64,000 nt of DNA from an uncultured Pelagimonas sp. (GTDB lineage: Bacteria; Pseudomonadota; Alphaproteobacteria; Rhodobacterales; Rhodobacteraceae). Location: the NCBI GenBank assembly GCA_947497905.1, contig CANMIH010000001.1:744001-808000 (forward strand), written 5' to 3'. How positions within the stretch are numbered: the first letter of the stretch is position 1; each line of letters starts with the position of its first letter. The notes beneath the pieces were generated by a model. The model saw only the letters and a program-made list of their open reading frames with translations. It ran no database searches and was not told where the DNA came from. Below, piece after piece: positions 9,153 to 17,549 of this stretch. Made by a program: the position numbers and the translations under genes.

Positions 9153-10816
9153 GCGCGGAGCGTCTGATTTACCTCCCATTGGGAGGCGCCGGCGAGATCG
9201 GCATGAACTGTTATGTATACGGCTATGGTAAGCCGGGCGAAGAGCGGCTGATCGTGATTGATCTCGGCGTGACCTTTCCAGACATGGATGGATCGCCCGG
9301 TGTAGATCTGATCATGCCCGACATCACCTGGCTGAAGGAAAACCGCAACCGGATCGAAGCGGTGTTCATCACCCACGCTCACGAAGATCACGTGGGCGCG
9401 GTGGGGCATCTGTTTGAGCATCTGGGCGCGCCGATCTATGCGCGGGCCTTCACGGCGAATATCGCGCGCGGCAAGCTGTCGGAATATGGCGTCGACGGTG
9501 GTGCGGTGCGCACCGTGTCCAAATATCCCGAGACCGTGCAGGAAGGGCCGTTTACGGTCAGCTATCTGCCGATTTCGCACTCAATCCCCGAAAGCAGCGC
9601 GCTGGTGATTGATACGCCCGCGGGCCGTGTGATCCACACCGGTGACTTCAAGCTGGATAAAACTCCGCTTGTTGGTGAGGCCTGGGATCCGGAGCTTTGG
9701 GCCGAAGTTTCGAAATCAGGCGTTAAGGCGCTTGTTTGCGATTCAACCAATGTGTTTTCCAAACACGAAGGTCGTTCGGAAGCCACCGTAGGTCCTGCGG
9801 TAGAAGAGCTTGTGTCCAAAGCCCCGCACATGATGGTTGCAACGACCTTCGCATCGAACGTAGCCCGTGTGAAAACACTGGCCGAGGCGGGCGACCGGGC
9901 AGGGCGCTCGATCTGTCTGTTGGGTCGTGCCATGCGGCGTATGATCGAGGCCGGGATCGAAACGGGTGTGCTGGACTCCTTTCCAAAGGTGGTTGCCCCG
10001 GAAGATGCGACGCAGATGCCGCGGGAAAACGTCATGTTGATTGTCACCGGCAGTCAGGGTGAACGCCGCGCGGCCTCGGCGCAATTGGCGCGCGGTAAAT
10101 TCCACGGGATCGAGTTGAAGGAAGGGGATCAGTTCCTGTTCTCGTCCAAGACCATCCCGGGCAACGAAAAAGGTGTCTCGCGCATTCTGAACCAGCTGTC
10201 GGAAAAGGGCGTGGATGTGGTGACCGATGCGGATGGTGACTATCACGTCTCCGGTCACGCAAACCGCCCTGACCTGATCACCATGCAAGAGGTTGTGAAT
10301 CCCAAGACGGTTGTTCCCATGCACGGCGAGCACCGCCACCTTCGGGAGCATGTGAAGCTCACCGAGGGGCTGGGGCGTCAGGCGGCGCTGGCAGTGAACG
10401 GCATGATGCTTGATCTGACCGACGACACACCCAAAGTTGCGGAATACATCGAAACCGGGCGTACCTATCTGGATGGGTCTGTGCAGATCGGGGCGATGGA
10501 CGGCATTGTACGCGATCGGATCCGCATGGCGCTGAACGGGCATGTGCTTGTGACGGTGATCATCGACGAAGATGGCGAAGTCCTGGGAGATCCCTGGTGT
10601 GAAACCATGGGCCTGACCGAAATTGGCCGCAACAACGTGCCCTTGGTAGATGTTTTGGAAGAAGACCTGTCGCAGTTCATGGGACGGGCCAAAGCCAAAA
10701 CTCTGATGGATGATGACAAGCTTGAAGACGGTCTTCGCAAGGTCACGCGCCAGAGTTCACAAAATGAAATCGGTAAAAAGCCAGAAGTCACCGTGGTGAT
10801 CAGCCGTTTGGCGTGA
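9149..10816 (+). CDS. rnj: Ribonuclease J
   Basis: The 555-residue enzyme is a metallo-beta-lactamase/beta-CASP ribonuclease with 5'-3' exonuclease and endonuclease activity in mRNA decay and rRNA maturation. The zinc motif THAHEDHVGA (His76, His78, Asp80, His81), HTGDFKLD, the beta-CASP region and HGEHRHLREH are visible, with the C-terminal beta domain ending VTVVISRLA. Length matches the family. It is coupled to coaX by a four-base overlap and ends before a strong bidirectional terminator. Confidence 0.95.
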   Translation: MSAERLIYLPLGGAGEIGMNCYVYGYGKPGEERLIVIDLGVTFPDMDGSPGVDLIMPDITWLKENRNRIEAVFITHAHEDHVGAVGHLFEHLGAPIYARAFTANIARGKLSEYGVDGGAVRTVSKYPETVQEGPFTVSYLPISHSIPESSALVIDTPAGRVIHTGDFKLDKTPLVGEAWDPELWAEVSKSGVKALVCDSTNVFSKHEGRSEATVGPAVEELVSKAPHMMVATTFASNVARVKTLAEAGDRAGRSICLLGRAMRRMIEAGIETGVLDSFPKVVAPEDATQMPRENVMLIVTGSQGERRAASAQLARGKFHGIELKEGDQFLFSSKTIPGNEKGVSRILNQLSEKGVDVVTDADGDYHVSGHANRPDLITMQEVVNPKTVVPMHGEHRHLREHVKLTEGLGRQAALAVNGMMLDLTDDTPKVAEYIETGRTYLDGSVQIGAMDGIVRDRIRMALNGHVLVTVIIDEDGEVLGDPWCETMGLTEIGRNNVPLVDVLEEDLSQFMGRAKAKTLMDDDKLEDGLRKVTRQSSQNEIGKKPEVTVVISRLA

Positions 10817-10885
10817 TGAAATTTGGAGCAGGCTGGCCCTGAGCGGTCGGCCTGCTTCGGGTTTGTCAGGTTTTAAACGATCCCA

Positions 10886-10917
10886 ATAAAAAAGCCGGCG
10901 CAGTGCGCCGGCTTTTT
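10886..10917. terminator. Bidirectional intrinsic terminator between rnj and the DEAD-box gene
   Basis: A perfect nine-base stem AGCCGGCGC (10893-10901) / GCGCCGGCT (10905-10913) with an AGT loop is flanked by a run of A on the left and T on the right. It can stop rnj transcripts on the plus strand and the convergent helicase transcript on the minus strand. Confidence 0.88.
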
Positions 10918-10940
10918 CGTCAAATTCTCTGGTCGCTGGA

Positions 10941-12338
10941 TTAGCTGGCGCGGCGTTCTGCAAAGCTCAACGCGATAAATTCGGGCATGTGATCGCCCAT
11001 GCCAACCACGTTGTTGTCACGCCCACCACCTTTGCGGCGACGATCGTCCCGGCGATCGTCCTGACGCGGACGGTCAGAGTTGGCGCCACGTGCGTTGCGC
11101 GCAGGTTTCTTCTCGACCGGTGCCTTGTCTGCCGCACCCGCGTCAGCCACTTTTTCCGCAGGCTTGGCACGTGGTGCAGGTTTGGCGACCTTCACAGGAT
11201 TTTCCAAACGCGGAATCTGTTTCTGAATAAGCGCTTCGACGTCGTCAAAGTTCTTTTCGTCACGGGGCACTACGATGGTAAAGGCCTTGCCTTCACGACC
11301 GGCGCGACCTGTACGGCCAATGCGGTGCACATAGTCTTCGGCATGGCCCGGTACATCAAAGTTGAACACATGGCTGACCGATGGCACGTCAAGCCCACGC
11401 GCGGCCACATCCGATGCAATTAGCAGGCGGATCTTACCTTCGCGGAACCCGTCCAAAGTGGCCATACGTTGCTTCTGATCCAGATCGCCATGGATTGGCG
11501 CGGCGTCATAGCCGTATTTTTTCAAAGACTTGGCGACAATATCTACATCTACCTTGCGGTTGCAGAAGATGATTGCGTTGGTGCAGCTGTCGCCTTCTTT
11601 GTCGATCAACGCCCGCAGAACCCGGCGTTTCTCGGTGCCTTCGCGATCTTTGCGTGAGGCTTTGAAGACAACAGCGGCCTGCTCAATGGTCTCCGAAGCC
11701 GTGGCCTGACGGGCCACTTCGACACGGGCCGGGGCCGACAGAAAAGTGTTGGTGATCCGCTCGATTTCCGGCGCCATGGTGGCCGAAAAGAACAGGGTCT
11801 GGCGGGTAAATGGGGTGAGGCTAAAGATCCGCTCGATGTCAGGGATGAAGCCCATGTCCAGCATACGGTCGGCTTCGTCGACAACCATAATCTGCACACC
11901 AGTCAGCAAGAGCTTGCCGCGCTCAAAATGGTCGAGAAGACGGCCGGGGGTTGCAATCAACACGTCGACACCTTTGTCGATCAGTGCCTCTTGTTCCTTA
12001 AAGCTGACGCCACCAATCAACAGCGCTTTGGTCAGCTTGAGGTGTTTGGTGTAGGTGTCGAAATTTTCTGCAACCTGCGCCGCCAGTTCGCGGGTCGGGC
12101 AGAGAACCAGGCTCCGCGGCATCCGGGCACGTGCGCGGCCACGGGCCAGCAATGTGATCATCGGAAGCGTGAAGCTTGCGGTTTTGCCTGTGCCGGTCTG
12201 GGCAATGCCCAAAACGTCTTTGCCTTCCAAAGCAGATGGGATTGCACCCGCCTGAATTGGGGTGGGCGTTTCGTAGCCCGCCTCATTGATGGCTTTCAGG
12301 ACTTTGGGGTTCAGGTTCAGATCTGAGAATTTGGTCAT
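10941..12338 (-). CDS. DEAD-box ATP-dependent RNA helicase, RhlE-like
   Basis: The 465-residue protein has all DEAD-box motifs in order: Q motif YETPTPIQAGAIP, Walker A AQTGTGKT, PTRELAAQV, TPGRLLD, VDEADRMLDMGF, SAT, and HRIGRTGRAGREG in the second RecA domain. A basic and Ala/Pro-rich tail from about residue 375 (RPRQDDRRDDRRRKGGGRDN) probably aids RNA binding. Such helicases remodel structured RNA in ribosome assembly or mRNA decay. It converges on rnj, another RNA-metabolism gene. Assignment to the RhlE subgroup rather than another DEAD-box subgroup is by overall resemblance only. Confidence 0.92.
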   Translation of the reverse strand: MTKFSDLNLNPKVLKAINEAGYETPTPIQAGAIPSALEGKDVLGIAQTGTGKTASFTLPMITLLARGRARARMPRSLVLCPTRELAAQVAENFDTYTKHLKLTKALLIGGVSFKEQEALIDKGVDVLIATPGRLLDHFERGKLLLTGVQIMVVDEADRMLDMGFIPDIERIFSLTPFTRQTLFFSATMAPEIERITNTFLSAPARVEVARQATASETIEQAAVVFKASRKDREGTEKRRVLRALIDKEGDSCTNAIIFCNRKVDVDIVAKSLKKYGYDAAPIHGDLDQKQRMATLDGFREGKIRLLIASDVAARGLDVPSVSHVFNFDVPGHAEDYVHRIGRTGRAGREGKAFTIVVPRDEKNFDDVEALIQKQIPRLENPVKVAKPAPRAKPAEKVADAGAADKAPVEKKPARNARGANSDRPRQDDRRDDRRRKGGGRDNNVVGMGDHMPEFIALSFAERRAS

Positions 12339-12643
12339 ACGTGTCCGGGTTTTGTGCGGACACTTTCCTGGCCCGCGCGTCTGGTCTTCGGGGCAGGTCC
12401 GTTTGACCTGGCTTGTCTAGGCAGCATTAGTCCCCTGCCGCCTCCCATAAGGAAAATGGACTCAAAGGTCAATTGTAGGTGAGCTTTGGTGCAGCAAGAG
12501 GCCGGTATTGTTGCCAAATGCGAGACTTTGGCATCAGAATGCGCGGATTTTCTGCGCAGAGTTGGAAGTGTTTCGTTGGAATGAGGGGCTTTGGTGGCCG
12601 TCTGGGGCTTGGCAATTTGAGACACATGCGGCAAAGGAACGGA
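12339..12643. other. Divergent non-coding region between the helicase gene and tgt
   Basis: These 305 bases separate two divergent genes and must hold both promoters. An open frame continues upstream of tgt through this stretch, but it has no family resemblance and a good Shine-Dalgarno (AAAGGA, 12632-12637) precedes the tgt ATG at 12644. I see no clear hairpin, repeat or consensus promoter pair. Confidence 0.4.
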
Positions 12644-13771
12644 ATGGCTTTGACATCGTTTGAACTGAAAGCCCGGGATGGTCGGGCACGCACTGGGGTG
12701 ATCAATACACCCCGAGGAGAGATCCGCACACCGGCGTTTATGCCGGTGGGAACGGCGGCAACCGTGAAGGGGATGATGCCCGAAAGCGTCCGGGCCACCG
12801 GCGCAGATATCCTGCTGGGCAACACCTATCACCTGATGCTGCGTCCGGGCGCCGAGCGGATTGATCGCTTGGGTGGATTGCACAAGTTTATGAACTGGGA
12901 CCGCCCGATTTTGACGGATTCAGGGGGGTTTCAGGTGATGAGCCTGTCGGGTCTGCGTAAGCTCACCGAAGAAGGCGTGACGTTCAAATCGCATATTGAT
13001 GGCTCAAAGCATCACCTGACGCCGGAACGGTCGATGGAAATTCAGCGGTTGCTGGGCTCTGACATTGTGATGGCCTTTGACGAATGCCCCGCGCTGCCTG
13101 CGGATCGCGACCGGATCGCGAGCTCGATGCGGATGTCGATGCGGTGGGCGCAGCGGTCGCGCGATGCCTTTGGCGATCGTCCCGGACATATGCTGTTTGG
13201 CATCCAGCAGGGTGGCTTGGAACAGGACCTGCGGGAAGAAAGTGCCAAAGCGCTTACCGATATTGGTTTTGACGGTTACGCCATCGGTGGTCTTGCTGTA
13301 GGGGAAGGTCAGGAGGCTATGTTCGGCTGTCTTGACTACGCGCCAGATATGCTCCCGGTCGACAAACCGCGTTACTTGATGGGCGTGGGCAAACCGGATG
13401 ATATCGTCGGTGCGGTCAAACGGGGCGTGGATATGATGGACTGTGTTCTGCCGTCCCGGTCTGGTCGCACCGGTCAGGCCTGGACCCATCGCGGACAGGT
13501 GAACATCAAAAATGCGCGCCATGCCGATGATCCGCGTCCTTTGGACGAGAACTGCAGTTGCCCGGCCTGTTCGAACTACAGCCGCGCCTATCTGCACCAT
13601 GTTATGCGGTCTAACGAGATGATCTCGGGCATGCTCTTGACCTGGCATAACCTGCATTACTTTCAGGAGATCATGCAGGGTATGCGCGATGCGATCTCAG
13701 AAAGCAGGTTTGATGCCTGGGAGGCGGATTTCCACGCCAAACGCGCTGAAGGCGATATAGCGCCCTTGTAA
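12644..13771 (+). CDS. tgt: tRNA-guanine transglycosylase (queuine/preQ1)
   Basis: The 375-residue TIM-barrel enzyme exchanges guanine 34 for preQ1 in tRNAs with GUN anticodons. The general base is in [10 protein letters not shown] (Asp92), the catalytic region MAFDECPA and the substrate loops GIQQGG and GLAVGEG are present, and the zinc site is [16 protein letters not shown] near the C-terminus. The start at 12644 gives the canonical length and N-terminus ([17 protein letters not shown]). Downstream is a G-run/C-run hairpin and then a long non-coding region. Confidence 0.95.
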   Translation: MALTSFELKARDGRARTGVINTPRGEIRTPAFMPVGTAATVKGMMPESVRATGADILLGNTYHLMLRPGAERIDRLGGLHKFMNWDRPILTDSGGFQVMSLSGLRKLTEEGVTFKSHIDGSKHHLTPERSMEIQRLLGSDIVMAFDECPALPADRDRIASSMRMSMRWAQRSRDAFGDRPGHMLFGIQQGGLEQDLREESAKALTDIGFDGYAIGGLAVGEGQEAMFGCLDYAPDMLPVDKPRYLMGVGKPDDIVGAVKRGVDMMDCVLPSRSGRTGQAWTHRGQVNIKNARHADDPRPLDENCSCPACSNYSRAYLHHVMRSNEMISGMLLTWHNLHYFQEIMQGMRDAISESRFDAWEADFHAKRAEGDIAPL

Positions 13772-14189
13772 GCATTTGGGTTGGGGGCCACGCCCCCCCC
13801 CCCCAATCCTCTCTCGTTTGGGACTGAAATGAGCGCGTTTTCTCATCGATTTTATGTGGCGCGCGCGGAATTTTCATACCTTTTTGCAAACAAAATCTGT
13901 GAATAACCTCTGTATTCTCACCAGATAGTTGTCTTTTTCGACTATTCGACCGTTTGGATGCATTTTGAGGGCGGGTTGCTCAGGAAGCGCGGTCGCCAAT
14001 TCCTCTGAACGAAAAGCACCCTCAAAACGGCCAAGTTCTTAGCGTCCTTCCATGAACGCCTTGGTTTGTCTGAGCTTCCATCGGTAAATGTTTAAGTAAA
14101 CGACGTTTTTTCGCCCTGCGGGTGGCGGTTTCTTGGCGGATCTCACTGGTAGGCCTTTCTCATCATTTTTCTACGAGTGGAGGCCAATT
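13772..14189. other. Non-coding region downstream of tgt
   Basis: This 418-base stretch carries a 12-base C run (13793-13804) that can pair with GGGGG at 13782-13786, and a nine-base inverted repeat TTTTGAGGG / CCCTCAAAA (13963-13971 and 14019-14027) enclosing 47 bases. The rest is richer in A and T than the flanking genes. No convincing gene is seen before the small frame at 14190. A structured untranslated leader or a small RNA is possible but unproven. Confidence 0.45.
13782..13806 (+). other. G-run/C-run hairpin with 12-base C homopolymer after tgt
   Basis: GGGGGC pairs with part of the following twelve-C run across a short CAC-type loop, in several possible registers. It lies eleven bases after the tgt stop and may act as a weak transcript end, although no T run follows. 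The homopolymer length may be variable or a sequencing artefact. Confidence 0.45.
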
Positions 14190-14303
14190 ATGGTGACCTG
14201 GGTACTACGCGAAAAGACATTGGTGATGACCTTTCCCGACCTTGCAGCACGCATTGCGCTGCGTCAAAGACGAGAACATCGCAAAGCCACAGACATGAAC
14301 TGA
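14190..14303 (+). CDS. Candidate small protein of 37 residues
   Basis: ATG at 14190 opens a 37-codon frame ending at TGA 14301-14303. A strong ribosome binding site GGAGG (14179-14183) sits six bases upstream, better than most genes nearby. The product starts MVTWVLREKTLVMTFPDLAA and continues with a basic, arginine-rich helix (ARIALRQRREHRKA). A ten-base perfect hairpin follows directly (14315-14340), as expected for a short monocistronic unit. I do not recognise a family. Support is the RBS, spacing and hairpin; codon conservation in relatives would be needed to be sure. Confidence 0.5.
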   Translation: MVTWVLREKTLVMTFPDLAARIALRQRREHRKATDMN

Positions 14304-14314
14304 TCCTAAGTCAC

Positions 14315-14340
14315 AGGCAGGCCGCCTTGCCGGCCTGCCT
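14315..14340 (+). terminator. Hairpin after the 37-codon small gene
   Basis: AGGCAGGCCG (14315-14324) pairs perfectly with CGGCCTGCCT (14331-14340) around a six-base loop. No T run follows, so it may be a weak terminator or an mRNA-stabilising 3' structure. Confidence 0.55.
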
Positions 14341-14697
14341 CAATCCTTGACGGGACACCTTTTGAATTTGATGGCGGCAATTTTTAGGCTGCTGGCGGAT
14401 AGGTTTCCCACCTTAAGGCCGTTCTTCTCGACGTTGTTCCCTGTTTGCTGGCAACAGGTGAATTTTGTGTCTGACACAAAGAAAACTGCCGCTGTTCAAT
14501 CTTTTCAAAACATATGTGCCCGATAGTCACCAGATGCTCTTGCACCCCATGGGGATGAGGGCCATTGTGATCACCCGAGGACGGGGCAGAGCTTGAAACG
14601 CCATGTTTAGACCCCAAGTTAAGCCTCTATGCCGGAGATGGCCAATGCTGCCGCTAAGCGGGGCGCGGTCATCTTGCCAAGAATAGGAAATGCGAGC
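14341..14697. promoter_or_regulatory. lon upstream region with palindromes and promoter
   Basis: This 357-base region precedes lon. It holds the palindrome TTTGTGT-CTG-ACACAAA (14464-14480), the shorter palindrome CCCCATGGGG (14545-14554), and a heat-shock-type promoter at 14592-14619 listed separately. The first palindrome resembles an operator for a dimeric regulator, but its position over 100 bases upstream of the promoter leaves its target open. No gene is seen here. Confidence 0.45.
14592..14619 (+). promoter_or_regulatory. Probable RpoH (sigma-32) heat-shock promoter of lon
   Basis: CTTGAA (14592-14597), 14 bases, then CCCCAAGT (14612-14619) closely matches the sigma-32 consensus CTTGAAA - 13 to 15 - CCCCATNT. 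Transcription would begin near 14625, leaving a leader of about 70 bases before the lon ATG at 14698 and ruling against the longer frame beginning at 14629. Lon is a classic heat-shock regulon member, which fits. Confidence 0.65.
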
Positions 14698-17106
14698 ATG
14701 AAACAGCCTCTCAATCCATCTTACCCCGTGCTTCCGCTGCGCGATATTGTGGTTTTCCCACATATGATCGTGCCGTTGTTCGTGGGCCGTGACAAATCGG
14801 TCCGCGCGCTGGAAGAGGTGATGAATGACGACAAACAGATTTTGTTGGCAAGCCAGATCGATCCAGCCATGGATGATCCGGAAACCGATGGAATTTATAA
14901 GGCCGGGGTTCTGGCCAATGTTCTGCAGCTTTTGAAGCTGCCCGATGGCACCGTCAAGGTTCTGGTCGAGGGCCAAACCCGCGTGCGTATCACGGACTAT
15001 ATTGAAAACGAAAACTTCTTTGAGGCCAGCGCCGAATACCTGACCGAGATGCCAGGCGATCCTGCAGCGATCGAAGCCCTTGTTCACACGGTTGCGGAAG
15101 AGTTCGAGCGCTATGCCAAAGTGAAGAAAAACATCCCCGAAGAGGCGCTGAGCGCCGTTGGGGATGCGACTGAACCTGCGCAGCTGGCCGATCTTGTGGC
15201 CGGGCACCTGGGTGTTGAGGTTCCGCAGAAACAGGATCTCTTGGAAACCCTGTCGATCAGCGAGCGTCTTGAGAAGGTCTATGGCCTGATGCAGGGCGAG
15301 ATGAGCGTTCTTCAGGTTGAGAAAAAGATCAAAACCCGCGTCAAAACCCAGATGGAGAAGACCCAGCGCGAGTATTATCTGAATGAGCAGATGAAGGCCA
15401 TTCAGAAGGAACTTGGCGATGGTGAGGACGGCAGCAACGAGCTGGCGGAACTGGAAGAAAAGATCGCGGGCACCAAGCTGTCGAAAGAGGCCAAGGAAAA
15501 GGCAGATGCCGAGCTGAAGAAGCTGCGCAACATGTCTCCGATGTCGGCCGAAGCGACCGTTGTGCGCAACTATCTTGACTGGATGCTTTCGATCCCATGG
15601 GGCACGCGCAGCCGGGTGAAAAAGGATCTGAATCGCGCGCAGGATATCCTCGATGCGGATCACTATAGCCTTGATAAGGTGAAAGAACGCATCGTTGAGT
15701 ACCTCGCGGTGCAGGCGCGGTCGTCGAAACTCAAAGGCCCGATCCTGTGCCTTGTGGGTCCTCCGGGTGTGGGTAAAACCTCGCTGGGCAAATCCATGGC
15801 CAAGGCCACCGGCCGCGAGTTCATTCGCATTTCGCTGGGCGGCGTGCGGGATGAAAGCGAAATTCGCGGTCACCGTCGGACCTATATCGGGTCGATGCCG
15901 GGCAAGATCATTCAGGCGCTGAAAAAAGCAAAAACCACCAATCCGCTGATCTTGCTCGATGAGATTGACAAGATGGGTCAGGATTTCCGTGGCGATCCTG
16001 CCTCGGCGATGCTTGAGGTGCTGGATCCGGAACAGAACGGGACCTTTGTGGATCACTATCTTGAGGTCGAATATGACCTGTCGGATGTGATGTTCGTGAC
16101 CACCTCAAACAGCTACAACATGCCTGGGCCACTGCTGGATCGGATGGAGATCATTCCTCTGTCGGGTTACACCGAAGATGAAAAGCTTGAGATCGCCAAA
16201 CGCCACCTTTTGGGCAAGCAGGTGAAAAACCACGGTCTGAAAAAGGGCGAGTTCGAAGTGTCGGACGAGGCGCTTCTGGATGTGGTGCGCTATTACACCC
16301 GTGAAGCCGGTGTGCGGAACCTTGAGCGTGAGATGGCCAAACTGGCCCGGAAAGCTGTGACCAAGATCGTCAAGAAAGAAGATGAGAAAGTCGCGGTAAC
16401 TCCCGAAAATCTCGATGATTTCCTTGGTGTAAAGAAGTTCCGTCACGGTCTTGCTGAAGAGGAGCATCAGGTCGGTGTTGTGACCGGTCTGGCCTATACA
16501 TCGGTAGGCGGTGATCTGCTGCACATCGAAGCGCTGAGCCTGCCGGGCAAAGGTCGAATGAAGACCACCGGGAAACTGGGCGATGTGATGAAAGAGTCGA
16601 TTGAGGCCGCGTCGAGCTATGTGCGCTCGATCTCGCCGCAGATCGGGGTCAAACCGCCCAAGTTTGACAAGCTCGACATCCACGTTCACGTGCCGGATGG
16701 CGCGACGCCCAAAGATGGCCCCTCAGCGGGTCTGGCAATGGTGACCTCGATTGTGTCGGTGCTGACCGGCATTCCGGTGCGCAAAGATATCGCCATGACC
16801 GGCGAGGTGTCTCTGCGCGGAAATGCGATGCCCATCGGTGGGTTGAAGGAGAAACTTCTGGCGGCGCTACGGGGCGGGATCACCACGGTCTTCATTCCGC
16901 AAGAGAATGAGAAAGATCTGGCTGAGTTGCCGGACAATGTGAAAGACGGGTTGAAAATTGTGCCTGTGAAACATGTTTCCGAGGTTCTTGAGGCCGCATT
17001 GACCGACGCACCTGAGCCCATTGAATGGGATCAGGAGGCCGAAGAGGCGGCGGCCGCTGCGGCGGCGCAGGCCGGGAAACACGAACCGGGTGCCATCGCG
17101 CACTAA
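14698..17106 (+). CDS. lon: ATP-dependent protease Lon
   Basis: The 802-residue serine-lysine protease degrades misfolded and selected regulatory proteins. It has the N-terminal LON substrate domain (YPVLPLRDIVVFPHMIVPLFVGR), a coiled-coil middle, the AAA+ module with Walker A GPPGVGKTS (Lys360) and Walker B LILLDEIDKMG, and a C-terminal protease domain with catalytic Ser676 in KDGPSAG and Lys719 in GGLKEKLL. An in-frame ATG 23 codons upstream (14629) is rejected because the family N-terminus starts at MKQPLN and the predicted heat-shock promoter initiates next to the upstream ATG. The alanine-rich tail is ordinary. Confidence 0.97.
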   Translation: MKQPLNPSYPVLPLRDIVVFPHMIVPLFVGRDKSVRALEEVMNDDKQILLASQIDPAMDDPETDGIYKAGVLANVLQLLKLPDGTVKVLVEGQTRVRITDYIENENFFEASAEYLTEMPGDPAAIEALVHTVAEEFERYAKVKKNIPEEALSAVGDATEPAQLADLVAGHLGVEVPQKQDLLETLSISERLEKVYGLMQGEMSVLQVEKKIKTRVKTQMEKTQREYYLNEQMKAIQKELGDGEDGSNELAELEEKIAGTKLSKEAKEKADAELKKLRNMSPMSAEATVVRNYLDWMLSIPWGTRSRVKKDLNRAQDILDADHYSLDKVKERIVEYLAVQARSSKLKGPILCLVGPPGVGKTSLGKSMAKATGREFIRISLGGVRDESEIRGHRRTYIGSMPGKIIQALKKAKTTNPLILLDEIDKMGQDFRGDPASAMLEVLDPEQNGTFVDHYLEVEYDLSDVMFVTTSNSYNMPGPLLDRMEIIPLSGYTEDEKLEIAKRHLLGKQVKNHGLKKGEFEVSDEALLDVVRYYTREAGVRNLEREMAKLARKAVTKIVKKEDEKVAVTPENLDDFLGVKKFRHGLAEEEHQVGVVTGLAYTSVGGDLLHIEALSLPGKGRMKTTGKLGDVMKESIEAASSYVRSISPQIGVKPPKFDKLDIHVHVPDGATPKDGPSAGLAMVTSIVSVLTGIPVRKDIAMTGEVSLRGNAMPIGGLKEKLLAALRGGITTVFIPQENEKDLAELPDNVKDGLKIVPVKHVSEVLEAALTDAPEPIEWDQEAEEAAAAAAAQAGKHEPGAIAH

Positions 17107-17130
17107 GTTTTCGGGTTCGTTGAAATAGAA

Positions 17131-17159
17131 AACGCCGCAGGAAACTGCGGCGTTTTTTT
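17131..17159 (+). terminator. Intrinsic terminator of lon
   Basis: AACGCCGCAG (17131-17140) pairs with CTGCGGCGTT (17145-17154) around a GAAA tetraloop, followed by seven T. This is a textbook terminator 25 bases after the lon stop. Confidence 0.92.
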
Positions 17160-17181
17160 GTAACTTGGACCGAGACTGAGC

Positions 17182-17382
17182 TTAGTTCAGAACAGCAGGG
17201 CTAAAGGCCGTCAGAACGATAAGTGTCATCACAAGCGCCGGGCTTGGTGCGCTTGAGCTTTGCGCATCTTCGATAATTTGAACCGTGGTCACGGGCGGCG
17301 AGACGATCGGATCGGACATGGACCCGGCTGTCGCGCTGCCTGCAAATAGGGTGGCTGCGATAATAAGTGACGCTTTTTTCAT
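17182..17382 (-). CDS. Small exported/membrane protein of unknown function
   Basis: The 66-residue product begins with a signal peptide (KKASLIIAATLFAGSATAGS), continues with a short Pro/Val/Ser region (SDPIVSPPVTTVQIIED) and ends in a second hydrophobic segment (PALVMTLIVLTAFSPAVLN). It would therefore be a tiny envelope protein anchored by its C-terminal helix. It is convergent with lon, whose terminator lies just beyond its stop. I do not recognise a named domain; similar short signal-peptide plus tail-anchor proteins are common in Rhodobacteraceae from general knowledge. Confidence 0.6.
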   Translation of the reverse strand: MKKASLIIAATLFAGSATAGSMSDPIVSPPVTTVQIIEDAQSSSAPSPALVMTLIVLTAFSPAVLN

Positions 17383-17549
17383 TTTTCAGTCTCGTTGGCA
17401 GATTCGGCGCAAAGCATATTGAAAGATGTGTCACCTCTGTCAAGGAGGGTAGGAAAATGGTTAATTGACTGTATGCTAGGGGTAGTAGGGGAATACCCCA
17501 GAGCCACCAGACATGGCCAATCGATAACATCGAGCAGAAAGAGGCATCC

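Noticed and set aside
13963-14030. tmRNA, 6S RNA or signal-recognition-particle RNA
   Set aside because: None of the conserved sequence elements of these RNAs is recognisable; only an inverted repeat is supported.
14629-14697. Extended N-terminus of Lon from ATG 14629
   Set aside because: The extra 23 residues are not part of the family and the predicted heat-shock promoter would start transcription at about this ATG.
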